This document shows positions 9,042-17,296 of a DNA stretch of 64,000 nt, in pieces. Every line of letters starts with the position of its first letter. Position 1 is the stretch's first letter. The translations under genes and the position numbers were made by a program. The notes beneath the pieces were generated by a model. It saw only the letters and a list, made by a program, of their open reading frames with translations. It ran no database searches and was not told the origin of the DNA. Origin of the DNA: Parolsenella massiliensis (GTDB lineage Bacteria > Actinomycetota > Coriobacteriia > Coriobacteriales > Atopobiaceae); the NCBI RefSeq assembly GCF_900143685.1, contig NZ_LT671675.1, positions 533,111-597,110 of the forward strand. Direction: 5' to 3'.

Positions 9042-10519
9042 GCGAGGATCCTCACAGCTGCGTCCTCCACGTAGCGGTTCATGCCCGAGACGCTCACGAC
9101 GTCGTCGAAGCGCTCGGGGGCGTCGCGAAGGGCGGATAGGGCCGCGGGCGCCTGGGTGCCCGTGAGCTCGGAGAGCCTGTCCATGCAGGCAAAGCCACCC
9201 ATGCCGGTCGTGTCGTGGCCCAGCGCGGCGAGCACGTCGGCGGAGAACTTGTAGGGGCTTGCCGTGGAGAGGCACACGCGGGTCACGCCGTCTTGCGGGC
9301 GGGCATTGAGCACGTGGCGAGCCACGGCCGTGTGCGGGTCGAGCAGAACATGGTGCTGCTCCCAGACCTGGCGGATCGTCTCGCTGGTGGCCGCGTCGTC
9401 CGCGCGACCGCAGGCGAATGTCTCGTGCAGGCGCTCGAGCAGCGCGGGCGGCACCGTGTAGGAGCCCTTCTCGGCGAGGCCTGCCATGAGCGAGGAGACG
9501 AGCTCGCAGTCGCCGTCGGAGAGGTAAAACAGCAGGCGCTCGAGGTTCGAGGACACGAGGATGTCCATGGACGGCGAGATCGTCTTGTGGAACGGGCGGC
9601 GACGGTCATAGGTGCCGGTGGTGATGAAGTCGGTGAGCACGTCGTTGGCGTTCGAGGCCACGACGAGCGTGCGCACGGGCAGGCCCATGAGCTTGGCGTA
9701 GTAGCCGGCGAGCACGTCGCCGAAGTTGCCGGTGGGCACGCAGAAGTCGATCGCGTCGCCGGGCTTGAGCGCGCCTGCCGCCACAAGCTGGGCGTAGGCG
9801 TCGAAGTAGTAGGTGACCTGCGGCACGAGGCGGCCCACGTTGATGGAGTTGGCGCTCGACAGCACCACGTTCTCATCGGCCAGGCGCTGGCGCAGCGCGC
9901 CGTCTGCAAAGATGCGCTTGACCTCGGTCTGGGCGTCGTCGAAGTTGCCCTCGATGGCGCAGACCGCGACGTTGGCCCCGCGCTGCGTGGCCATCTGCAG
10001 GCGCTGGATGTCGGAGACCTTGCCGTGCGGGTAGAACACGGTGACGCCCGTGCCCTCAACGTCTGCGAACCCCTCGAGCGCGGCCTTTCCGGTGTCGCCG
10101 CTCGTGGCGGTGACGATCATGACGCGGCGGCCGTCACCGGCGCGCGAGACGCGCATGAGCTGCGGCAGCATCTGCAACGCCACGTCCTTGAAGGCGCTCG
10201 TGGGCCCGTGCCACAGCTCGAGCGTCCAGTCGTTGCCGCAGGGCGTCACGGGCGTGACGAGGGGGGAGTCGAAGTTGGCGCCGTAGGCGGCCTCCACGCA
10301 GGAGGAGATCTCGTCTGCCGTGAAGTCGTCAAGCAGATGCCCCAGAACGAGGCGGGCGCGGTCCTGGTAGGTCCCGGCGAGCAGCTGCTCGAGCGAGGGC
10401 GCCCCGGCGGCGACGTCGTCACGCACGAACAGGCCGCCGTCTTGGGCAATACCCTCGAGAATCGCCTGCTTGCTTGTTAAGGATTCGTTTCGCGAGCGCG
10501 TGCTATGGTACGTTGTCAC
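9038..10519 (-). CDS. thrC: Threonine synthase
   Basis: PLP enzyme that turns O-phosphohomoserine into threonine. The 493-residue sequence opens with the fold-type II threonine synthase pattern (YHSTRSRNESLTSKQAILEG) and holds the PLP lysine in GPTSAFKDVALQM (about residue 110), the phosphate-binding TATSGDTGKAALEGF, and VPTGNFGDVLAGY. GTG start at 10,519 is set by an AAGGAGAAGA site on the minus strand. It lies first in the thrC-thrB operon, divergent from lysC-asd, so the upstream 170 bp serves both directions. Confidence 0.95.
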   Translation of the reverse strand: MTTYHSTRSRNESLTSKQAILEGIAQDGGLFVRDDVAAGAPSLEQLLAGTYQDRARLVLGHLLDDFTADEISSCVEAAYGANFDSPLVTPVTPCGNDWTLELWHGPTSAFKDVALQMLPQLMRVSRAGDGRRVMIVTATSGDTGKAALEGFADVEGTGVTVFYPHGKVSDIQRLQMATQRGANVAVCAIEGNFDDAQTEVKRIFADGALRQRLADENVVLSSANSINVGRLVPQVTYYFDAYAQLVAAGALKPGDAIDFCVPTGNFGDVLAGYYAKLMGLPVRTLVVASNANDVLTDFITTGTYDRRRPFHKTISPSMDILVSSNLERLLFYLSDGDCELVSSLMAGLAEKGSYTVPPALLERLHETFACGRADDAATSETIRQVWEQHHVLLDPHTAVARHVLNARPQDGVTRVCLSTASPYKFSADVLAALGHDTTGMGGFACMDRLSELTGTQAPAALSALRDAPERFDDVVSVSGMNRYVEDAAVRILA

Positions 10520-10567
10520 TGCTCTTCTCCTTGCGTCGTGAGCGATTGGCCTGGCGGGGCAACACCC

Positions 10568-10589
10568 CTATGGTATGTATCGCCCATAG
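10568..10589. promoter_or_regulatory. Palindromic element between thrC and lysC
   Basis: CTATGG (10,568-10,573) and CCATAG (10,584-10,589) flank a 10-bp spacer in the 170-bp divergent intergenic region. A shared operator for aspartate-family genes is possible but only inferred from position. Confidence 0.3.
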
Positions 10590-10689
10590 TAGCGGGGAAG
10601 GGTGGCCGCCGGGGCGCGGCGGCCCCATATGAGACCGTATGGAAACCTCAGCCGATTGCCAGCCGGCACAGCGGACGAAAGCGGGCCAC

Positions 10690-12009
10690 ATGATCAAGAT
10701 CACCAAGTTCGGAGGCTCGAGCGTCGCCGACGCCGGCCAGTTCAAGAAGGTCAAGCGCATCATCGAGGCGGACGAGGGCCGCAGGTTCGTCGTGGTGTCG
10801 GCCGCCGGCAAGCGCAGCTCGGACGACAACAAGATCACCGACCTGCTCTACCTTGTGGACGCACACCGCACCTACCACGTGGACTGCACGCCGCTGCTCG
10901 AGGACATCAAGGAACGCTTCGTGGGCATCGCCAACGAGCTTGGCCTCAAGTACCCCATGGCCGAGAAGTTCAACGAGTTCGCCGCCAACATCAAGAGCTA
11001 CTCCACCGAGTACATCGTGAGCCGCGGCGAGTACTTCACGGCCCAGCTCATGAGCGAGTACCTGGGACTTCCGTTTGCCGATGCCGCCGACTACGTGCGC
11101 TTCCACCACGATGGCACGCTCGACATGCAGCGCACCTGCGACCGCATCCACGACCTGGTGGTGCGCGAGGGCAGCTTCGTGCTGCCGGGCTTCTACGGCG
11201 CCACGGCCGAGGGCGACATCCGCCTGTTCAGCCGCGGCGGCGGTGACATCACCGGTGCCATCGTGGCGCGCGCCCTCAACGCGGACCTCTACGAGAACTG
11301 GACGGACGTCTCGGGATTCCTCACGGCAGACCCCCGCATCGTCAAGCGCCCGCGCGCCATCCGCCGCATCACGTTCGACGAGATGCACGAGCTGTCCTAC
11401 ATGGGCGCGAGCGTTCTGCACGAGGAGGCCATCTTCCCCGTGCGCGAGGCCAACATCCCCATCGCGATCCTCAACACGAACCACCCCGAGGAGCGCGGCA
11501 CGATCATCCAGGAGCGCGTCGAGGCAAGCGACGACGACCCGGTCATCACGGGCATCGCCGGCAAGAAGGACTTCCTCACCGTCCACGTCTCCAAGACTAA
11601 GATGAGCGACTCGGTGGGCCTTCTCGCCCGCGCCCTTGGGATCTTCGAGCGCTACGGGGTGTCGGTCGAGCACGTGCCCACGGGCGTCGACTCGTTTGGC
11701 GTCGTCGTGAACAGCGCAGACGTCAAGGACAAGATCTACTCGATCGTGGCCGACATCCAGCGCGAGCTCAAGCCCGACGAGGTCAAGGTCATCGACCAGC
11801 TGGCCCTCATCAGCGTCGTGGGCCGCAACATGTCCAACCGTCCCGGCACGTCGGGACGCCTGTTCTACGAGCTCGGCAAGAAGGGCATCAACATTCGCCT
11901 CATCACGCAGAGCTCCCAGGAGATCAACATCATCTTTGGCGTCAACAACTGCGACTTCGAGGACACGATTCGCGCGGTGTACGACGCGTTCCTCGACGAG
12001 GAGGCATAG
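10690..12009 (+). CDS. lysC: Aspartate kinase
   Basis: Catalyses ATP-dependent phosphorylation of aspartate, the first step to lysine, threonine and methionine. The 439-residue protein begins MIKITKFGGSSVAD, the kinase signature, includes SRGGGDITGAIVARAL and the substrate loop FLTADPRIV, and ends with two ACT domains (about 300-439; ISVVGRNMSNRPGTSGRLF marks the second), which normally bind lysine or threonine for feedback control. ATG at 10,690 is preferred because the homology starts there; the frame is open up to ATG 10,639. The next gene, asd, starts 2 bp after the stop. Confidence 0.93.
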   Translation: MIKITKFGGSSVADAGQFKKVKRIIEADEGRRFVVVSAAGKRSSDDNKITDLLYLVDAHRTYHVDCTPLLEDIKERFVGIANELGLKYPMAEKFNEFAANIKSYSTEYIVSRGEYFTAQLMSEYLGLPFADAADYVRFHHDGTLDMQRTCDRIHDLVVREGSFVLPGFYGATAEGDIRLFSRGGGDITGAIVARALNADLYENWTDVSGFLTADPRIVKRPRAIRRITFDEMHELSYMGASVLHEEAIFPVREANIPIAILNTNHPEERGTIIQERVEASDDDPVITGIAGKKDFLTVHVSKTKMSDSVGLLARALGIFERYGVSVEHVPTGVDSFGVVVNSADVKDKIYSIVADIQRELKPDEVKVIDQLALISVVGRNMSNRPGTSGRLFYELGKKGINIRLITQSSQEINIIFGVNNCDFEDTIRAVYDAFLDEEA

Positions 12010-12011
12010 TC

Positions 12012-13037
12012 ATGGCAGAGAAGAAGAACGTGGCGATCCTTGGTGCGACGGGCGCGGTGGGCACGCAGATGCTTCAGTGCCTGGCCGAGCGTGACTTCCC
12101 CGTGGGCGAGCTGCGCCTTCTGGCGAGCGCGCGCTCCGCGGGAAAGACCGTCGAGTGGTGCGGGCGCACCATCGAGCTCGTCGAGGCCACGCCCGAGGCA
12201 TTCGAGGGCATGGACATCGTGCTGGGCGCCGCCGGTGACGACGTGGCCAAGCAGCTCCTTCCCGAGGCCGTGCGCCGCGGCGCCACCGTGGTGGACAACA
12301 GCCACGCCTTCCGCCTCGACGAGAACGTGCCCCTCGTGGTGCCAGAGATCAACGCCGAGGACGTCTCCTGGAACCACGGCCTCATCGCCAACCCCAACTG
12401 CGCCACGATCATCGGCCTTGTGCCCACGTGGCCGCTGCACAAGCTCGGGCACGTCTCGCGCATGATCGTGAGCACCTACCAGGCGGCGAGCGGCGCCGGC
12501 GTGCCGGGCATGTCCGAACTCGAGGCGGAGATTGGCGCCATGGGCAGGGGAGAGGAGCTTCCCGAGCCCCGCGCCTTTGCCGACCAGCTCGCGAGCAACC
12601 TCATCCCCCAAATCGGCTCCGAGAAGTTCGCCGGCTACACGTCCGAGGAGATGAAGATGCAGAACGAGGGGCGCAAGATAATGCACCTCCCCGAGCTGCG
12701 CGTGAACTGCACGTGCGTGCGCGTGCCGGTGCTTCGCTCCCACTCCGAGAGCATCACGCTCGAGTTTGACGAGCCGGTCTCGCTCGAGGACGCCCGCGCG
12801 GCGCTTGCCGCCGCCCCCGGCGTGAAGCTCGTGGACGACCTGGGCGCCGAGCGCGCCCGTGACCGCTTCCCGATGCCTCTGTACACGAGCGACCAGGACC
12901 TCGTGTGGGTGGGGCGCGTGCGTCGCGACATCTCCAACCCCGACGAGACGCGTGGCATCACGTTCTGGTGCTGCGGCGACCAGATCCGCAAGGGTGCGGC
13001 CACGAACGCCGTGCAGATCGCCGAGCTTCTGCTCTAG
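12012..13037 (+). CDS. asd: Aspartate-semialdehyde dehydrogenase
   Basis: Reduces aspartyl phosphate to aspartate semialdehyde with NADPH, directly after the lysC step. The 341-residue protein has the N-terminal Rossmann motif AILGATGAVGTQML, the catalytic cysteine in ANPNCATI (about residue 131), STYQAASGAG, and a C-terminal substrate region with CVRVPVLRSHSES. It follows lysC by 2 bp in one operon. A homoserine dehydrogenase gene, needed to connect to thrB, is not in this window. Confidence 0.95.
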   Translation: MAEKKNVAILGATGAVGTQMLQCLAERDFPVGELRLLASARSAGKTVEWCGRTIELVEATPEAFEGMDIVLGAAGDDVAKQLLPEAVRRGATVVDNSHAFRLDENVPLVVPEINAEDVSWNHGLIANPNCATIIGLVPTWPLHKLGHVSRMIVSTYQAASGAGVPGMSELEAEIGAMGRGEELPEPRAFADQLASNLIPQIGSEKFAGYTSEEMKMQNEGRKIMHLPELRVNCTCVRVPVLRSHSESITLEFDEPVSLEDARAALAAAPGVKLVDDLGAERARDRFPMPLYTSDQDLVWVGRVRRDISNPDETRGITFWCCGDQIRKGAATNAVQIAELLL

Positions 13038-13060
13038 GGCCCTCTCCCACGTCTTGTGAC

Positions 13061-13098
13061 GCCGCCCGGATGCTCCCGCGTATCCGGGCGGCTTTTTT
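13061..13098 (+). terminator. Terminator of the lysC-asd operon
   Basis: An 11-bp perfect stem (13,061-13,071 with 13,082-13,092) is followed by TTTTTT. It closes the last chromosomal operon before the prophage. Confidence 0.93.
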
Positions 13099-13151
13099 GT
13101 GCGAGGCGGGCGTTTCCTGTGCGGGTCCCCTAGGTCGCGCCTGTGATCGTA

Positions 13152-13228
13152 CATATCTGCACGAATGGTGCAAACGGACTGAAATGGTCGCCGTTCGTCT
13201 GCACGTTTGATCCATTCGTGCAGATATG
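13152..13228. repeat. 17-bp perfect inverted repeat next to the prophage left end
   Basis: Arms 13,152-13,168 and 13,212-13,228 (CATATCTGCACGAATGG and its exact complement) are 43 bp apart. The surrounding 13,100-13,345 holds related words such as CCGCACGTTTGTAC and GTTCGTCTGCACGTTT, an AT-richer block without a credible gene. It lies outside the attachment repeat, in chromosomal DNA. Confidence 0.6.
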
Positions 13229-13423
13229 CGCGCTTTTCCGCACAGATGTGCGCGTTTGCTGCATGCGAGTCGTACATTTCCGCACGTTTGTACAAAACGG
13301 GCTGATATGCGCGCGGAGAGCGAGACGTACGGGGGCGAGAAACCCTACCTGGCGCGAGACGAGCGGGGAATCGCGGCTCGTCCCAGGCGGACGCGGACAC
13401 AAAAAGAGACCAGCGAGCGAACA

Positions 13424-13491
13424 TGCCCGCTGGCCTCGTGCTTTGCTGGTGCGCCCTGAGCGATTCGAACGCTCGACCGTCGGATTAGAAG
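13424..13491. repeat. attL, left attachment repeat with tRNA-Arg 3' remnant
   Basis: Identical to 45,360-45,427 over 68 bp. It contains the T-arm, acceptor 3' strand and CCA of tRNA-Arg plus one arm of its terminator hairpin. Similarity continues leftward from 13,379 with five mismatches in 45 bp. This copy is only a tRNA remnant, because the 5' half of the tRNA lies at the other end of the prophage. Confidence 0.92.
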
Positions 13492-13622
13492 AATCAGACG
13501 GGGCGGATGGCTGGGGATCGCTGACCTGCGCACATATATGGTTGCGTTTTCGACAACGCGCGCATGTGGGAACCAGTCGCGACCGGTATTCTCCCCGTTT
13601 CGTCCCAGGGCCGCGAGGGCCG

Positions 13623-14756
13623 TCACGCGTCGCGGCGCAGGACGTCGGACACCTTCCGGCTCGCCTCCTCCATCATCGCGACGTCGGGGCGGAAGTAGCT
13701 GCCGTAGGTGCTCGTGTGCTCGGTGCGGCCATGCATCCTGTCGGAGAGGTCCTGGCCCACCCCCGCCGTGAGCATGAGCGTGTCGGAGGTGTGCCGCAGC
13801 ATGTTCGTGGGTATCGGCCGCAGCCCGGCGGACTCGCACCAGCGCTTCCAGCGTCGCAGGTAGCCCGACGACGTGAATGGGATGAGCCTGCCGGCCGCCC
13901 ACTCGTCGACGCGCCCCTCGGCCTCGGCGGCGGCGCGCAGCTCGGCCAGGCGCGCCCTCACGCGGTCGCGGCCCGCCTCCAGAACCGGGACCGTCCGCAC
14001 GGAGAACTCGTTCTTGGCGCCGTCCACCCACCCGTCGGCGTCCGTGAACCTCTTGCACACGCTCACGGTCATGGTGCGGACCTCCTCGCCCGTCACGACC
14101 GAGTAGGTGGACTGCTCGCGTATGTCCACGGGCCGCACGCCCAGGCACTCCTCCTTGCGCAGCCCCGACAGGCCCAGCACGCAGTAGAGCTCTATGTCGG
14201 CGGGCGCTTCGCGCGCGGCCTCCAGCGCCGCCATGGCCTCGAAGCGGCTCCACGGCAGCTCCTGCGGGCGCCTGTCCCTGTGGACGGGCACGCGGCGGTC
14301 GAGCGGCCTCTCCTCGAGCAGGCCGTCGTCGTAGGCGCTCCTGAGCACCGCCGAGAGCGTGCGCTTGCAGTTGGCCGGGGAGCCGGCCGCGTAGATCGCC
14401 CTGCGCACCATGGCGTGCGTCACGTCGCGCAGCCGCACGTCGCCGAGCGCCGGGAGCACGTACCTGCGCATGGCGTCGTCGTACCACCTCGTCGTGGCCT
14501 CGGCGCGCCTGGTGCCGCGCACGCTCGGCTTGTCGCGGAATATGCCCCAGTAGTAGTCGGAGAGCGTCATGGCGGCGTCCGACGCCGTCTCCACGCCGCC
14601 GACCTCCTGCATGAGCGCCACGCGGCGGGCCTCCGCCTCCTGGCGCGTCACGCCCCTGTACGTCCGCGAGACGTCGACCCCGTTGCCGCGCACCCTCACG
14701 CGCCACGAGTCGCCGCGCCGCTCCACGCTCCCCGTCATCGGCCTGCCCTTGGGCAT
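13623..14756 (-). CDS. int: Phage integrase (tyrosine recombinase)
   Basis: Site-specific recombinase that most likely joins attP to the tRNA-Arg attB. The 377-residue protein has an N-terminal arm-type DNA-binding segment, a SAM-like core-binding domain (about 70-170) and a catalytic domain with the first Arg in LSGLRKEECLG, the second Arg in NMLRHTSDTLM and a candidate Tyr in TYGSYF. The first residue of the usual H-x-x-R box is Asn here. ATG 14,756 is chosen because a GGAGGTGA site sits 5 bases upstream; the frame extends to TTG 14,771. The gene lies 132 bp from attL, the standard int place. Confidence 0.9.
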   Translation of the reverse strand: MPKGRPMTGSVERRGDSWRVRVRGNGVDVSRTYRGVTRQEAEARRVALMQEVGGVETASDAAMTLSDYYWGIFRDKPSVRGTRRAEATTRWYDDAMRRYVLPALGDVRLRDVTHAMVRRAIYAAGSPANCKRTLSAVLRSAYDDGLLEERPLDRRVPVHRDRRPQELPWSRFEAMAALEAAREAPADIELYCVLGLSGLRKEECLGVRPVDIREQSTYSVVTGEEVRTMTVSVCKRFTDADGWVDGAKNEFSVRTVPVLEAGRDRVRARLAELRAAAEAEGRVDEWAAGRLIPFTSSGYLRRWKRWCESAGLRPIPTNMLRHTSDTLMLTAGVGQDLSDRMHGRTEHTSTYGSYFRPDVAMMEEASRKVSDVLRRDA

Positions 14757-14786
14757 GCCCGTCACCTCCAAGTTCGCGCGCCTTCC

Positions 14787-15728
14787 CTACATGCTCCTGC
14801 CGACCATGGGCATGAACGTCGACGCGACGTTGTCGATGCCCATGGACGACGTGACATGCCTAGCGACGTCGCCGTCGAGGTCGGAGGTGAGACCCATCAG
14901 GAGCCCCATCACCTCGCGGAGCATCCGCGAGTGCTCGTCCCTCGCCAGGACGAGCTCGAGGTCGTCGAGCATCGCCCTGAACGTGATGTCCCTGGACGGC
15001 GAGACCCGGGCGCAGTAGAGGCGCTCGTCGTGCGCGCAGATGTTGCGGAAGTCCTTGATGTGGTCGTACGCGAGCCTGAGCCTCCTGGGCGACACCCTGA
15101 TGCCAGCCGGGTGGGTCTCGCCGTATAGCCGGGAGAACTCCCTGGCGATCTCGTTCCTGGCGTCTTCGGGCTGATACTCGAAGAACTTGAACGCCTGGCC
15201 GAGCATGAGGTAGTTGGCCAGGACCCATATCGGCAGCTCGCCGTGGTCGCGGACGTAGTGCTCGATGTACTCGCGCTTGAACGGGCGACCCTCGTAGGGG
15301 TGCCTATGCGCGATTCTCGCGAAGTCATCGACGAGCCTGCCGACCCGGCCGTCGTACATCTGTTCGCCGCGATACGAAGACCTCTCGAGGTAGAACTCAG
15401 GCTCGTCCGCGTGGCGAGACGCGGTGACCCTCGCGCACGTGGTCTTGAGCACGGCCTCGGCCTGCGCGAAGTACCGGAACATGACGAGCCTCAGGTCCCT
15501 GTCGAACCTGAAGAGCCTGTAGACGTCCTCGAACGCGGCTCCTCGGGCGTACGCGTCCCGCCCGGCCCGGCCGGTGGCCTCGCGGTCGATGAACGGGTCC
15601 TTGTAACCGTTCACGACGCAGTAGTAGCCCTCGCGCTCCAGGATCCCGGCCGTGCGCTCGTCGGTGGCGAGCCCCCTGGATGAGAGTATCCCGACCTGCT
15701 CACGTATCGTCCTGAATGGCTTCGGCAT
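14787..15728 (-). CDS. Abi_2 family abortive-infection-like protein
   Basis: A 313-residue protein of the Abi_2 (AbiD/AbiF-like) family. These proteins are linked to phage exclusion and share an RNase-like HEPN fold. Visible features are the N-terminal PKPFRTIREQVGILSSRGL segment, the EREGYYCVVNGYKDPF motif, FDRDLRLVMFRYFAQAE and, near residue 240, HIKDFRNICAHDERLY, which carries the R-x(4-6)-H HEPN-type catalytic pattern as RNICAH. It sits between repressor and integrase, a usual place for lysogenic-conversion genes. A small RNA-like element with its own promoter precedes it. A GGAGGG site lies 9 bases before ATG. Confidence 0.85.
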   Translation of the reverse strand: MPKPFRTIREQVGILSSRGLATDERTAGILEREGYYCVVNGYKDPFIDREATGRAGRDAYARGAAFEDVYRLFRFDRDLRLVMFRYFAQAEAVLKTTCARVTASRHADEPEFYLERSSYRGEQMYDGRVGRLVDDFARIAHRHPYEGRPFKREYIEHYVRDHGELPIWVLANYLMLGQAFKFFEYQPEDARNEIAREFSRLYGETHPAGIRVSPRRLRLAYDHIKDFRNICAHDERLYCARVSPSRDITFRAMLDDLELVLARDEHSRMLREVMGLLMGLTSDLDGDVARHVTSSMGIDNVASTFMPMVGRSM

Positions 15729-15747
15729 TGTGATGAACCCTCCAAAG

Positions 15748-15816
15748 CAAGAAAGCCGCCATCGCTGGCGGCCTTCTTGGACCCGGCCGGACGTACCGTC
15801 GCCGGGCCTCATCACG
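15748..15816 (-). ncRNA. Small RNA upstream of Abi_2 gene (abiF-RNA-like)
   Basis: Read on the minus strand, a consensus promoter is followed by a compact two-hairpin RNA of about 68 nt. The first stem pairs GGCCCGG with CCGGGUC around an inner GACG/CGUC stem. The second is a 12-bp stem (15,749-15,760 with 15,767-15,778, one G-U) ending in a U-rich side, so it also works as a terminator in front of the Abi_2 start. Comparative studies have described an abiF RNA motif next to Abi_2 genes; the match to that motif is from memory and by layout, not from a covariance search. Confidence 0.65.
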
Positions 15817-15822
15817 CCGCCA

Positions 15823-15851
15823 ATTGTACCCGCGCTCGGCTGGGCGGTCAA
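15823..15851 (-). promoter_or_regulatory. Promoter of the Abi-associated RNA
   Basis: On the minus strand, -35 TTGACC (15,851-15,846) and -10 TACAAT (15,828-15,823) are separated by exactly 17 bp, close to the sigma-70 consensus. It lies in the gap between the repressor stop and the Abi_2 gene, so the RNA is made in the lysogen independently of the repressor promoter. Confidence 0.85.
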
Positions 15852-15886
15852 GCCGTTGCCCCAGCTCCAGACCCGGTCGTACCCGC

Positions 15887-16510
15887 CTAGACAACCTCGT
15901 CGGTCTCGCCCATGTACCAGACGACGCGGCCGCGGCAGGCGACCGGGGGGTCGTCGGGGCCGGCCACTATGTCGTCGTAGTCGCCGGTGTGGCTGTCGGC
16001 GGTGAGCATGACGGTGGAGGAGCCGCGGGTGTAGTTGCGCACGACGGCGCCGTAGTCCTCGGTCTCGGCCAGGACCGGGCGGCCGTTGGCCGGCTCCATG
16101 TCGGGGTCGACGAGCAGAAGCGCGTCGGTGGGGAAGACGTTGTCCATGCAGCCGCCCTGGGCGTGGACCATGAAGCCGTTGGGGTGGCGCTCGGCGATGT
16201 CGGCGGGGACCTCGACCTCGTCGGACAGGGAGCCCTCGTCGCACGGCTCGCCCATGTGCGCGTAGCCGAGCAGCGGCACCATGCGCGAGGTGCCCACGAG
16301 CGCCACGGGCTCCGCTCCCTCGCCCATCAGGTCGGCGACGGTGGTGCCGAAGAGGTCGGCGAGCTGAATGAGGTTCGACTTGCGTGGCATGGACTTGTCT
16401 GATTCCCACTGTCCGACAGCGACACGGGATACGTCGAGCTTGTCGGCTATGTCCTGCTGCGTGAGGCCAGCTTTGGCCCTTAGGCGACGAAGATTCTTAC
16501 CGATCTCCAT
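15887..16510 (-). CDS. CI-like phage repressor with altered S24 domain
   Basis: A 207-residue repressor with an N-terminal HTH_3 domain (residues 1-62; TQQDIADKLDVSRVAVGQWE is the helix-turn-helix) and a LexA/CI S24-type C-terminal domain (about 75-200). It should keep lytic promoters off from the adjacent operators. The S24 nucleophile motif, normally G-D-S-M, reads GGCM (Cys121), the usual catalytic Lys position appears as Arg (AVVRNY, about 158), and the Ala-Gly cleavage site is replaced by HMG (about 85-87). RecA-induced self-cleavage is therefore uncertain. It is divergent from the Cro-like gene. Confidence 0.88.
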   Translation of the reverse strand: MEIGKNLRRLRAKAGLTQQDIADKLDVSRVAVGQWESDKSMPRKSNLIQLADLFGTTVADLMGEGAEPVALVGTSRMVPLLGYAHMGEPCDEGSLSDEVEVPADIAERHPNGFMVHAQGGCMDNVFPTDALLLVDPDMEPANGRPVLAETEDYGAVVRNYTRGSSTVMLTADSHTGDYDDIVAGPDDPPVACRGRVVWYMGETDEVV

Positions 16511-16539
16511 GGTCTTCTCCTTGCACGTGTAAAACTTTA

Positions 16540-16607
16540 CTTTTCATTCTAGAAAAGAAAACTTTTCGTTCTAGAAAAGTCTTTCTTTACACAATGCAAA
16601 GAAAGAC
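16540..16607. promoter_or_regulatory. Lysis-lysogeny operator region
   Basis: Two 18-bp palindromic operators, CTTTTCNTTCTAGAAAAG, lie at 16,540-16,557 and 16,562-16,579, with centres 22 bp apart (two helical turns). A different inverted repeat, GTCTTTCTTT with its perfect complement (16,579-16,588 and 16,598-16,607), follows at once. All sit between the divergent repressor and Cro-like genes, in a block much more AT-rich than its surroundings. Confidence 0.85.
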
Positions 16608-16640
16608 TTACGATTGTTTCAGCAAGAGAGAGGAGGCCAT

Positions 16641-16853
16641 GTGAACACTTTGCGAGATATTCGCGAGAGCAAAGGTGTGAAGAAAGTCGCAGTTCAGAGG
16701 ATGCTTGGTGTGTCTCAGCCTACATATGACCGCTACGAGCTATATCCAGGCGAGATGCGCGCAAAGGACCTGGAGAGAGTCCTGAAGTTCCTTGGAGTCT
16801 CTCGCGACGATATTTTTTTGGCGACCGAGGAAAGTAGAAGTTTGCACGACTGA
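16641..16853 (+). CDS. Cro-like helix-turn-helix protein
   Basis: A 70-residue DNA-binding protein starting at GTG 16,641, six bases after AGGAGG. The helix-turn-helix lies at GVKKVAVQRMLGVSQPTYDRYE, and the C-terminal half (RAKDLERVLKFLGVSRDDIF) is typical of small XRE/Cro proteins. It is the first gene of the early rightward operon, opposite the repressor, and would compete for the same operators during lytic growth. Its codon use is more AT-rich than that of downstream genes. Confidence 0.8.
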   Translation: MNTLRDIRESKGVKKVAVQRMLGVSQPTYDRYELYPGEMRAKDLERVLKFLGVSRDDIFLATEESRSLHD

Positions 16854-16866
16854 GAAGGAGGAGACC

Positions 16867-17211
16867 ATGGGAAGGAACATCGAGCTTCCGGACGAGATGC
16901 CGCGCGGCGTCGCGGCCGTCGTCACGGCCGAGTGGCCCGGCGGCCGCTGGAGGTCTTTCGCGTTCGATGACGAGGGCGACGCGCGTGCGCAGTGCCGCGT
17001 CCTCCGCGGGCTCGGGTGCAACGTCCGCCTGGAGCGCGTCGAGCTCGTCGCCGTGTACTTCGCGGACGACGACGGCACCGAGAAGCTGCGCCGCCGCGAG
17101 CGCGAGGCGTACGAGGCGTTCCTCGCCGCCGACTGGAGGACGGCCGCCGAGCGCCTGGGGGAGTGGCTGGACGCCTGGCACGAGCTGCGCGAGGCGGAGG
17201 GGGAGCGGTGA
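16867..17211 (+). CDS. Conserved phage protein of unknown function
   Basis: A 114-residue protein I do not recognise. The N-terminal half looks like a small mixed alpha/beta unit (PRGVAAVVTAEWPGGRWRSF, then RVLRGLGCNVRLERVELV), and the C-terminal half is a charged helix (RRREREAYEAFLAADWRTA). ATG 16,867 follows an AAGGAGGAG site. It lies 13 bp after the Cro-like gene in the early operon, so a role in early lytic development is likely but not specific. Confidence 0.65.
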   Translation: MGRNIELPDEMPRGVAAVVTAEWPGGRWRSFAFDDEGDARAQCRVLRGLGCNVRLERVELVAVYFADDDGTEKLRRREREAYEAFLAADWRTAAERLGEWLDAWHELREAEGER

Positions 17212-17296
17212 GGGACTGGGCAGAGCGACCGCCGGACAGGAAGCCGCAGAGGAACCGGCGCCCTGTTCGAGCTTGCGCTGCGTCTGGCGCTGCACC

